A DNA stretch of 11,922 nucleotides from an uncultured Eubacteriales bacterium (GTDB lineage: Bacteria; Bacillota; Clostridia; Oscillospirales; Acutalibacteraceae), in NCBI GenBank assembly GCA_934444895.1, contig CAKSDA010000046.1, positions 1-11,922 on the forward strand, read 5' to 3'. The notes beneath the pieces are model-generated. The model was not told where the DNA came from, searched no databases, and saw only the letters and a program-made list of their open reading frames with translations. A program made the position numbers and the translations under genes. Shown here piece by piece: positions 5,938-11,892 of the stretch (within the stretch, counting starts at the first letter, position 1; every line of letters starts with the position of its first letter).

Positions 5938-6324
5938 ATGGAAAATGTTAACGGACTCAGCGCAGGGGCTTTGGCTTTTGTAGGCGACGCAGTTTACGGA
6001 CTTATGGTAAGAGAAAAGCTGGCTGAAATCAACAGGCCTCAAGGCCAGCTACATAAAATGTCCGTGGAATATGTTAATGCGAACGCTCAGGCAGATGCTT
6101 ACAAAATAATCGAACCGCTTTTGACAGAGAATGAATTGCAGCAATTTAAAAGGGGAAGAAATCTTCATACAAATAATACTCCAAAAAACTCCTCTGTGGC
6201 GAATTATCATACTGCCACCGGAATAGAAGCATTGTTCGGATATCTTTATCTTTCAGGAAAAAGTGAAAGAGCAAAACAGCTTTTTGAGATTATATGGGAG
6301 AGCCAAACGGACTCCCTTTTGTAA
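5938..6324 (+). CDS. mrnC: Mini-ribonuclease III (MrnC)
   Basis: This 128-residue RNase III-like protein lacks a double-stranded RNA-binding domain, as Mini-III does. The catalytic motif LAFVGDAVY (12-20, with acidic D17) and the second acidic site in GIEALFGYLYL (95-105, E97) are present. The basic block FKRGRN (70-75) and NYHTATG are also typical. The enzyme trims the 23S rRNA precursor ends by cutting dsRNA, so it fits with obg and the L21/L27 genes as a ribosome-assembly cluster. The ATG at 5938 has GGACGG 6 bases upstream. An 18-pair perfect hairpin begins at the base after the stop codon. Confidence 0.95.
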   Translation: MENVNGLSAGALAFVGDAVYGLMVREKLAEINRPQGQLHKMSVEYVNANAQADAYKIIEPLLTENELQQFKRGRNLHTNNTPKNSSVANYHTATGIEALFGYLYLSGKSERAKQLFEIIWESQTDSLL

Positions 6325-6364
6325 CGGATTATTTCTGCTTGCATAGGCAAGCAGAAATAATCCG
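6325..6364 (+). repeat. Perfect 18-pair hairpin after mrnC
   Basis: Bases 6325-6342 are perfectly complementary to 6347-6364 over the four-base loop ATAG. There is no T-run on the plus strand, so a simple intrinsic terminator is doubtful. The right arm merges into repeat copy 2, meaning the hairpin includes the repeat core. It could protect the mRNA 3' end or serve as a double-stranded RNase substrate. Confidence 0.85.
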
Positions 6365-6411
6365 AACCTGCCCAAAACAGCAATCTTTAGGCATTTTTAG
6401 GTTTGTCGTCT
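6344..6411 (-). repeat. Dispersed intergenic repeat, copy 2 (inverted)
   Basis: On the minus strand this is 61/68 identical to window bases 1-68. Several differences fall where copy 2 has ATTATTTCTGCTTGCC for CTTATCCCTGTTTGCC. In copy 2 these changes let the core pair with the flanking arm at 6325-6342. It lies between mrnC and the YitT-family gene and contains no gene. Confidence 0.85.
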
Positions 6412-6485
6412 TTGTGGGGATGCCAGCCTAAACCGGTAAAATAATATCACCTAATATATTGGATACAATAATATCGGTGATTAAC

Positions 6486-7361
6486 TTGAAAGAAACAATA
6501 GGCGCAAAAAGCAGAGTTGTTAATCAAGTGTTTAACTATATCTGCTATATTTTAGGATGCGGATTATACTCATTTGGATTTTGCTATTTTATAAATCCAA
6601 ACAATATTTCTCCCGGCGGAGTTACCGGCGTTGCAGCAATTTTAAATAATCTTTTTGGTTTTCCTACCGGCATTTCTTACCTTTTGCTGAATTTGCCCAT
6701 ACTGGTTTTGGGATGGAAGAAAATAGGTGGTGCGGTTATTATAAAAACGGTCGCAGTAACCGTTTTTATATCTGCCATGTTGGAATTGTTTTCATCACTG
6801 CTTCCAACATTCGGCGGTGACAGACTTATAGCCGCGATTTTCGGAGGTATGTTTCAGGGAGCGGGATTGGCGCTTGTTATGTTAAAAGGAGCTACAACCG
6901 GGGGCGTTGATATAATAGCCAGAGTTTTGAAAATGAAATTTCCGTATCTTTCCATGGGAAGAATAATTCTTTTGATTGACGGAGTAATTGTGTTGGCGGC
7001 AACCCTTTGTTACGGAAATATTGAAACGGCGCTGTATACTTTTATAAGTCTTTTTGTATCAAGCAAAATACTTGATTATATTCTTTATGGTGCGGACAAC
7101 GGAAGACTGCTTTTTATCATTACAACTAACGGTCAAGGCGTAGCCGAAAACCTTTTAAAAAGAACCCGCAGGGGTGTAACTGTTATACCTGTAATAGGCG
7201 CTTACAAATATACAGAAAAACAAATGCTGATGTGTGCGCTTAGAAGGCAGGAAGTAAACAATGCAATTGAAACGGTTCGTTTGGCTGATGAAAATGCATT
7301 CACTGTTATAACCGTCACCGGCGGTGTTTTCGGAAAAGGATTTGAGCGCCCTGATATTTAG
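6486..7361 (+). CDS. YitT family membrane protein (DUF161 + DUF2179)
   Basis: This is a 291-residue integral membrane protein of the YitT/YqfU family, whose exact function is not settled. The first helix (about 18-37) leads into INPNNISPGGVTGVA (36-50), the family signature. Further membrane segments lie at about 62-79, 86-108, 113-134, 158-176 and 181-200. The second GATTGGVDIIAR motif (135-146) repeats the theme. The C-terminal soluble DUF2179 domain runs from about 208 to the end (GRLLFIITTNGQGVAENLL, then GVTVIPVIGAY). No ATG is available. I prefer the TTG at 6486 because GGTGA lies 5 bases upstream; a TTG at 6459 would add 9 residues but has no ribosome binding site. The stop TAG is the first part of a TAGGCAA repeat word. 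Confidence 0.88.
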   Translation: MKETIGAKSRVVNQVFNYICYILGCGLYSFGFCYFINPNNISPGGVTGVAAILNNLFGFPTGISYLLLNLPILVLGWKKIGGAVIIKTVAVTVFISAMLELFSSLLPTFGGDRLIAAIFGGMFQGAGLALVMLKGATTGGVDIIARVLKMKFPYLSMGRIILLIDGVIVLAATLCYGNIETALYTFISLFVSSKILDYILYGADNGRLLFIITTNGQGVAENLLKRTRRGVTVIPVIGAYKYTEKQMLMCALRRQEVNNAIETVRLADENAFTVITVTGGVFGKGFERPDI

Positions 7362-7450
7362 GCAAATATTGAAACCGACGGTGTCTGATTATCAAAACCT
7401 AAACAATTATAAAATTTAAGTGCAGCACAACATCTGAAATAAAAAATAAA

Positions 7451-7483
7451 GAGCGGCTTTTTTAAGCGGCCGCTCTCATTTTT
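7451..7483. terminator. Bidirectional terminator between yitT and the Gln/Asn-rich gene
   Basis: GAGCGGC (7451-7457) pairs with GCCGCTC (7469-7475). On the plus strand it is followed by TCATTTTTG; on the minus strand by TTTATTTTTTATTT. It therefore serves the yitT-family gene from the left and the small minus-strand gene at 7587-7712 from the right. Confidence 0.8.
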
Positions 7484-7586
7484 GTCGTTAAATCTGTCAT
7501 TAAATTCGAATAAGAAATAATGTCGTCTTAGGCAAATTTTTATTCTATTTAATCAGATTTAAGGCTATGCAGTATATAATATATTA

Positions 7587-7712
7587 TTAGTTGTTTTCCT
7601 GTTTGTTTTGTTTATTCTGCTTATTTTGTTGTTGGTTTTGCTTATTTTGCTGGTTCTGTTGGTTCTGCTGATTCTGCTGATTTTGCTGACTCTGTTTATT
7701 TTGATTATCCAT
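7587..7712 (-). CDS. Small Gln/Asn-rich protein (41 aa), uncharacterised
   Basis: The minus strand encodes a 41-residue protein starting MDNQNKQSQ and built mainly of QQN triplets (residues 9-23), then NKQ units, ending QENN and a TAA. Besides M, D, S and E it contains only Q, N and K. The ATG is preceded by GTGGTGA, 6 bases upstream, and a bidirectional terminator lies downstream at 7451-7483. A possible promoter (TTGAAA at 7760-7755, TAGTAT at 7737-7732, spacer 17) would give a very short leader. Synonymous codons are mixed (CAA/CAG, AAT/AAC), as expected of a protein under selection rather than a simple DNA repeat. No membrane segment or signal peptide is seen. Similar Gln/Asn-rich small proteins occur among spore-associated proteins of Firmicutes, but I cannot assign it to a family. 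Confidence 0.65.
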   Translation of the reverse strand: MDNQNKQSQQNQQNQQNQQNQQNKQNQQQNKQNKQNKQENN

Positions 7713-7784
7713 TTAAATTCACCACACTTTCATACTATTATTTTTGCAGGTAATTTTCAATTTATGCAGCAGGAGGTTTGTTTT

Positions 7785-9164
7785 TTGAAAATTGAATTTA
7801 AAAAATATTTATGTAAAATTTTTAATATAACTCCAGCTGAGCTGGACAAACTGTATTCAAACGGCTGTTTCAGAGGTATAAGAATAAACACTCTAAAAAC
7901 CGATTATGATACCGTAAAAAAAGAAATAGGATGTTCTACCGAAAAATCAAATTTTTTTAAAGACGAATATTATATTGAAAATGATGCTAGCGGAATCGGA
8001 AACAATCCGCTTCATCATGCAGGCGGATATTATGTTCAGGAACCATCGGCTTCGTTTGTGCTTGCTGCCATTAATGCTTTGCCGGGAGAAAAAATACTTG
8101 ATTTGTGTGCGGCACCGGGAGGAAAATCTACCGGAATAGGTGCAGGTCTTAAAGGCGAAGGACTTTTGTGGGCAAATGAGTATATAAGAAGCAGAGCCAA
8201 TATTTTGCTTTCCAATATTGAACGAATGGGAATATCCAACGCCGTTGTCTCGTCGCTGGATACAGAATATCTCTGCAAAAATCTTCCCTGTTTTTTTGAT
8301 AAGGTTTTAGTGGACGCTCCCTGCTCGGGAGAGGGAATGTGGCGCAAAAATGAAAATGTTGATTATGAATGGAATTATAAAAACATTGAAAATTGTGTTG
8401 ATCGTCAAAGAAAAATTTTAAATTCGGCGGCTTTAAGTGTAAAGCCGGGAGGGTTTTTGATTTACAGCACTTGTACATATAATACAAGCGAAAACGAGGA
8501 AAATGTTGAGTGGTTTTTAAACTGCCATAATGATTTTACGCTTGAAAAAATAGACTCTTTGTGCGGTCGTGGCGGAATTGGTAAAAATAAAGAAATAAAC
8601 GAAAAGGTTAAAAGAATTCTACCTTTTGATAAAGGCGAAGGCCATTTTGTGGCCTTGTTTAAAAGAAACAGCGCAAACAACGCGGCTGAAAAGGCAATAG
8701 CAGCGTATGATAATCAAATTACGGTAAAAGAATTTTCCGACTGTGAGCTTGAACCGCATGACAGGGAGATTGTAAATAAGTTTATAAGCGATAACTTTTT
8801 AGAAATTCCGAGCGGTAAATTTATATGTAAAAATTTATGCGTTTATTTGGTTCCTGAAAAAGCAGCATTTGTAAAGGGAGATATTTTGCGATACGGGCTT
8901 TTTGTGGGAACTTTCAGAAAAAATCGATTGGAACCGTCTCATGCTCTTTATTCTGCGGCAGGTACAATACCAAAGCGTGTTGTTGATTTAAAATGCGATG
9001 ACGACAGGGTAAAAAAGTTTTTGCTTGGTATGGAGATTGAGTCCGAAACCGAAGACAAGGGATATGTGGGAATAAGCGTTTGCAGCTGCAAGCTGGGGTT
9101 TGGCAAGCAATCCGGTCACAGAATTACCAACCATTATCCTAAAGGGCTAAGAATCAGAGAATAG
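7785..9164 (+). CDS. 16S rRNA m5C methyltransferase, RsmF/NOP2/Sun family
   Basis: This 459-residue SAM-dependent RNA cytosine-C5 methyltransferase has an N-terminal RNA-binding part (1-80, FRGIRINTLK) and a Rossmann methyltransferase core. The core has YYVQEPSAS (82-90), the SAM loop DLCAAPGGKS (106-115), DAPCSGEGMWRK (177-188, Cys180) and YSTCTYNTSENEENVEW (227-243, catalytic Cys230). The C-terminal RsmF-type PUA-like domain carries RLEPSHAL (381-388) and LGFGK...NHYPKGLR (437-456). In low-GC bacteria such enzymes methylate the 16S decoding region. The start is TTG at 7785, 8 bases after a perfect AGGAGG (7771-7776). Extending the frame to an ATG at 7764 or 7608 would add leucine-rich residues that are the antisense of the Gln/Asn-rich gene. 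The stop codon lies in a repeat copy. Confidence 0.93.
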   Translation: MKIEFKKYLCKIFNITPAELDKLYSNGCFRGIRINTLKTDYDTVKKEIGCSTEKSNFFKDEYYIENDASGIGNNPLHHAGGYYVQEPSASFVLAAINALPGEKILDLCAAPGGKSTGIGAGLKGEGLLWANEYIRSRANILLSNIERMGISNAVVSSLDTEYLCKNLPCFFDKVLVDAPCSGEGMWRKNENVDYEWNYKNIENCVDRQRKILNSAALSVKPGGFLIYSTCTYNTSENEENVEWFLNCHNDFTLEKIDSLCGRGGIGKNKEINEKVKRILPFDKGEGHFVALFKRNSANNAAEKAIAAYDNQITVKEFSDCELEPHDREIVNKFISDNFLEIPSGKFICKNLCVYLVPEKAAFVKGDILRYGLFVGTFRKNRLEPSHALYSAAGTIPKRVVDLKCDDDRVKKFLLGMEIESETEDKGYVGISVCSCKLGFGKQSGHRITNHYPKGLRIRE

Positions 9165-9188
9165 GCAAACAGGGATAAGCCGAACCTG
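9162..9188 (-). repeat. Dispersed intergenic repeat, copy 3 core
   Basis: On the minus strand these 27 bases are identical to window bases 42-68. The copy starts with the TAG stop codon of the rsmF-type gene, so the repeat lies flush against, and completes, the coding sequence. Confidence 0.8.
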
Positions 9189-9222
9189 TTTTTAGAGGTT
9201 CGTTTTATCTCTGTTTTATTAT
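9167..9222 (+). terminator. Hairpin/terminator of rsmF formed by the repeat
   Basis: AAACAGGGATAA (9167-9178) pairs with TTATCTCTGTTT (9205-9216) with one G-U. Inside, CGAACCT (9181-9187) pairs with AGGTTCG (9196-9202) over the loop GTTTTTAG. The 3' arm runs into TTTTATTAT. It is a plausible but non-classical terminator for the rsmF transcript. Confidence 0.6.
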
Positions 9223-9282
9223 CAAGGCCTAAAACAGTTTATAATTCCGGAAATAGCATTTTAATATCTGAAAATAAAAACA

Positions 9283-9355
9283 GCGAAACGGAGATTTGTG
9301 ATATACCCTTAAAATGTCTGCCCTATAGGGCGCATATCACTTGCAACCGTTTCGC
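9283..9355. terminator. Large bipartite hairpin, bidirectional terminator candidate
   Basis: GCGAAACGG (9283-9291) pairs with CCGTTTCGC (9347-9355). After a symmetric six-by-six internal loop, GTGATAT (9298-9304) pairs with ATATCAC (9334-9340). The apex contains the palindrome GCCCTATAGGGC (9320-9331). On the minus strand TGTTTTTATTTT follows; on the plus strand TTTAAGTTTTATTTAGTTTTTT follows. It separates the converging rsmF and hisS genes and probably ends both, hisS most convincingly. Confidence 0.75.
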
Positions 9356-9406
9356 CTTTAAGTTTTATTTAGTTTTTTGGCACTTTAATTTTTAAAATTC
9401 GGCAGT

Positions 9407-10645
9407 TTAAAAAATTTCCTTTATTTCCTTATATCCTTCTGCGGCAAGGAGCTCCTTTTGCCTTTTTGAATTTTTGTTGCGCTTAGAAACAAGAACATAG
9501 GCGCCTTCGTTTCTGAGTTTTGCCGCGGTTTTGAAAACATCTGAAACATCTTCGGTTTTTGCCTTTTTGTCAACCAAAAAGGCAACCTTTTTGACCTCAT
9601 CCAAAGGGGTTATACCTTTTTCTTTCATAATTGTTATTATTCGCTCAAAACCGATTGAAAATCCGCAGGCGGGAGTTTTATTGGCACCGAACTTTGCAAT
9701 CATTTCATCATATCTTCCGCCGCCGGCAACCGATGAATTAAGCTCAGGCATTACTATTTCAAAAATAGTTCCTGTGTAATACCCCATTCCCCTTACAAGG
9801 GTAGGATCAAAACTAAGTGTAAAGTCACTTCCGAGCGAGGATGAAACATTTTTAATAAGATCGTCAATACCTTTTGGGATACTGCTGTCTATTTTATCCC
9901 CCAAAACACTGCACATTTGAGAGCAGGATTTGCCATTAAAATCTGTAAAAAGAGAAAGATATTTTTTAACGGAATCGGCATTAAGACCAAGTTTCAAAAG
10001 TTCGGACTCCACACCGTCGTAACCGATTTTATCCAGTTTGTCCAATGCAATAAACACTGCTTCAGTGGTATCTGCCGGGATATCGCAGGTTTCGGCCATA
10101 GCCTTTAAAATTCGGCGGTCGTTTATTTTTACGCAAAAATTTTTAAATCTGAGCTTTAAAAGCAGTGATGATGTAGCAGTTACAAGCTCTGTTTCGGCAA
10201 GCATGCTGTCATCACCCAAAATATCAATATCACATTGCATAAACTGCCTGAAGCGCCCTTTCTGCGGGCGATCTGCTCTAAAAACATTACCTATCTGAAG
10301 AGCCTTGAACGGAGTAAAAAGTTGCTCGCAATTATTGGAGTAGTACCTGGAAAGGGGAAGGGTTAAATCATATCTCAGTCCGCAATCTGTGAGATCCATA
10401 TTAGACTTTGCAGAATTTAAATCAAGCTTTTCTCCGCGCTTTAAAATCTTAAATATCAGCTTTTCGTTTTCGCCGCCCTGATTGCTTTGAAGATTTTCAA
10501 TATGTTCAACAATGGGAGTCTCTATAAGAGAAAACCCAAAACTTGTATAGGTTTTTTTAATTACCGAAATAACATATTCGCGAAGACGCATTTCTTCCGG
10601 CAAAAAGTCATTCATACCCTTTACGGGTGTTTTAATAAAAGCCAA
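9407..10645 (-). CDS. hisS: Histidine--tRNA ligase (HisRS)
   Basis: This 412-residue class II aminoacyl-tRNA synthetase charges tRNA-His and is cytosolic and homodimeric. Motif 1 region KGMNDFLPEE (9-18), the ATP/substrate segment GLRYDLTLPL (89-98), motif 2 around FRADRPQKGRFRQFMQCDIDI (122-142), the histidine-specific LVRGMGYYTG (283-292), AGGGRYDEM (307-315) and motif 3 ACGFSIGFERI (326-336) are intact. The anticodon-binding domain occupies about 350-412. The start codon is TTG at 10645, 8 bases after AAGGAG; the N-terminus MAFIKTPVKGMNDF fits the family. It is transcribed from the strong promoter at 10840-10812 through a leader of about 160 bases that is not a recognisable T-box. It has no partner aspS in the window. 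Confidence 0.97.
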   Translation of the reverse strand: MAFIKTPVKGMNDFLPEEMRLREYVISVIKKTYTSFGFSLIETPIVEHIENLQSNQGGENEKLIFKILKRGEKLDLNSAKSNMDLTDCGLRYDLTLPLSRYYSNNCEQLFTPFKALQIGNVFRADRPQKGRFRQFMQCDIDILGDDSMLAETELVTATSSLLLKLRFKNFCVKINDRRILKAMAETCDIPADTTEAVFIALDKLDKIGYDGVESELLKLGLNADSVKKYLSLFTDFNGKSCSQMCSVLGDKIDSSIPKGIDDLIKNVSSSLGSDFTLSFDPTLVRGMGYYTGTIFEIVMPELNSSVAGGGRYDEMIAKFGANKTPACGFSIGFERIITIMKEKGITPLDEVKKVAFLVDKKAKTEDVSDVFKTAAKLRNEGAYVLVSKRNKNSKRQKELLAAEGYKEIKEIF

Positions 10646-10681
10646 ACCGAAAACTCCTTATTATTTAAGTTGTATTGCTAT

Positions 10682-10740
10682 GCAGATTATTATGTATCCG
10701 GCAGCAGCAAACCGATCCGATCTGCCACTCTCGCCGGCCT
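10682..10740 (-). promoter_or_regulatory. GC-rich structured element in the hisS leader
   Basis: Within an AT-rich leader this stretch is conspicuously GC-rich. On the minus strand GCAGAT (10725-10720) pairs perfectly with ATCTGC (10687-10682), and CGG next to it can pair with CCG of GCTGCCGG. An alternative pairing joins CCGGC near 10737-10733 with GCCGG. GATCGG occurs twice in tandem (GATCGGATCGG). Mutually exclusive pairings suggest a regulatory leader, but I recognise no riboswitch or T-box consensus (no AGGGTGGNACCGCG). Confidence 0.4.
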
Positions 10741-10811
10741 ATAAAAAACAAGCGATATTAATACCAAACAATTTTTATATCAAATATAACAAAATGCAGA
10801 GGTTAAAAAAT

Positions 10812-10840
10812 ATTATACAATATAAAGCGATTTATTTCAA
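10812..10840 (-). promoter_or_regulatory. Sigma-A promoter of hisS
   Basis: On the minus strand TTGAAA (10840-10835) and TATAAT (10817-10812) lie 17 bases apart. Initiation near 10805 gives a 5' leader of about 160 bases before the TTG start codon. Confidence 0.85.
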
Positions 10841-10848
10841 GTACAACA

Positions 10849-10916
10849 AGCATAGGCAATAAAAGCATAGGCAAACAAATATAAAGCAGAAATTAAGATA
10901 AATACAAAGCAGAAAT
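10849..10916. repeat. Fragmented dispersed-repeat words
   Basis: GCATAGGCAA occurs twice (10850-10859 and 10865-10874), and AAAGCAGAAAT occurs twice (10883-10893 and 10906-10916, 23 bases apart). Both words are joined as GCATAGGCAAGCAGAAAT in the mrnC hairpin at 6341-6358. This looks like a decayed or rearranged copy of the same family. Confidence 0.5.
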
Positions 10917-10988
10917 AAGAAAAATGAAAATCAAAAATGAGCGGTTGCACCGATAATATTTACCTACATCTTAGACAGCGTAAAATAC

Positions 10989-11017
10989 TTGAAATTATTT
11001 TCCCTCGGTTGTATAAT
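10989..11017 (+). promoter_or_regulatory. Sigma-A promoter of ricT
   Basis: TTGAAA (10989-10994) and TATAAT (11012-11017) are separated by 17 bases. The expected start is near 11023, so the transcript would begin with the hairpin at 11022-11039. Confidence 0.88.
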
Positions 11018-11021
11018 ATAA

Positions 11022-11039
11022 CTGCGGATAAAACCGCAG
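11022..11039 (+). promoter_or_regulatory. 5'-terminal hairpin abutting the ricT ribosome binding site
   Basis: CTGCGG (11022-11027) pairs with CCGCAG (11034-11039) over ATAAAA. The Shine-Dalgarno GGAGG begins at the next base (11040-11044). The hairpin would be at the extreme 5' end of the mRNA and stack next to the ribosome binding site. It may stabilise the message or tune translation. Confidence 0.65.
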
Positions 11040-11049
11040 GGAGGTACAT

Positions 11050-11739
11050 ATGACAGAGGTTATAGGCATAAAATTTAAAAAGGACGGAAGAGTCTATTTT
11101 TTTGATCCTAACGGAATTTCGTTCCATGACGGCGATCGTGTAATAGTTGAAACATCAAAGGGAATGGAATGCGGATATGCCAGCGGATGCAATAAACAAA
11201 TTTCAAACGACGCTATAGTCGCTCCCCTTAAAAAAGTGGTGCGTCTTGCAAACAAAGAGGATCTTAAAAGCATTGAAAAAAACAAGGAAACAGCTGAAGA
11301 GGCTTTTAAGTTTTGTAATAAGCAGATAGCGCAAATGAAGCTTGATATGAAGCTGATAAGCGTTGAAACAACCTTTGATATGGGTAAAATGATTTTTTAT
11401 TTCACATCAGACGGGCGTGTGGATTTCAGAAATCTTGTAAAAACGCTTGCGGCAAATTTTAAAACAAGAATTGAGCTAAGGCAGATAGGGGTCAGAGATG
11501 AAGCTAAGCTTTTAGACGGGCTTGGAATTTGCGGTCAGCAGTTTTGCTGCGCTCGATTTTTAGATGGGTTCCAACCGGTTTCAATTAAAATGGCAAAGGA
11601 ACAGGGATTGTCCTTAAACCCGGCAAAAATTTCAGGAAGCTGCGGCAGACTTATGTGCTGCTTAAAATACGAGCAGCACTGTTACAGTTCAAAAGCAAAA
11701 TCCGAAAAGCAGGACGATGCCGACGAAGAGCAGGAATAA
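11050..11739 (+). CDS. ricT: PSP1-domain protein RicT (YaaT)
   Basis: This 229-residue protein is a shorter form of B. subtilis RicT (about 275 residues). In Bacillus RicT joins RicA and RicF in an iron-sulfur-containing complex that steers RNase Y in mRNA maturation and affects sporulation and competence. The PSP1 core (about 60-150) has the typical ETTFDMGKMIFYFTSDGRVDFR (106-127) and TRIELRQIGVRDEAKLLDGLG (139-159). Cysteine clusters follow at CGQQFCC (161-167) and SGSCGRLMCCLKYE (195-208), with Cys211 beyond; these are the presumed Fe-S ligands. The tail is acidic (DDADEEQE). The ATG follows GGAGG by 5 bases. RicA and RicF genes are not in the window. Confidence 0.93.
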   Translation: MTEVIGIKFKKDGRVYFFDPNGISFHDGDRVIVETSKGMECGYASGCNKQISNDAIVAPLKKVVRLANKEDLKSIEKNKETAEEAFKFCNKQIAQMKLDMKLISVETTFDMGKMIFYFTSDGRVDFRNLVKTLAANFKTRIELRQIGVRDEAKLLDGLGICGQQFCCARFLDGFQPVSIKMAKEQGLSLNPAKISGSCGRLMCCLKYEQHCYSSKAKSEKQDDADEEQE

Positions 11740-11836
11740 AATACCGTTTTTGCTTTGCAATGCGATTAATATTTAAAACAAAGCATTTAAAACAGAGTGA
11801 AAAAGCTCGGATTTTGAAAAATATTATAAAAAAAAC

Positions 11837-11864
11837 TTGAAAAATATATTTTATGTGTTAGAAT
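11837..11864 (+). promoter_or_regulatory. Promoter of the ferredoxin-like gene
   Basis: TTGAAA (11837-11842) and TAGAAT (11859-11864) are spaced by 16 bases, with an extended -10 TG at 11856-11857. Initiation is expected near 11871, just ahead of the ribosome binding site. Confidence 0.75.
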
Positions 11865-11892
11865 GTATTTAAAAGCATTGGAGGTGTTTAGA

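Larger units (their letters stand above)
10646..11049. other. Divergent intergenic region between hisS and ricT
   Basis: This stretch holds the hisS ribosome binding site and structured leader, the hisS promoter, repeat fragments (10849-10916) and the ricT promoter with its 5' hairpin. No gene is seen. Open frames on the plus strand at 10487-10744 and 10680-10862 lack ribosome binding sites and overlap these signals. Confidence 0.6.

Noticed and set aside
7608..7784. N-terminal extension of the rsmF-type protein rich in leucine and isoleucine, resembling a membrane segment.
   Set aside because: It is the complement of the Gln/Asn-rich gene, lies upstream of a perfect AGGAGG with a TTG at the right distance, and is absent from the family.
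10646..10811. T-box riboswitch upstream of hisS.
   Set aside because: No AGGGTGGNACCGCG-type T-box sequence and no terminator/antiterminator pair are present in the leader.
11740..11836. Terminator after ricT (TGCTTTG/CAAAGCA near 11750-11786).
   Set aside because: Seven pairs over a long loop with no clean T-run are too weak to call.
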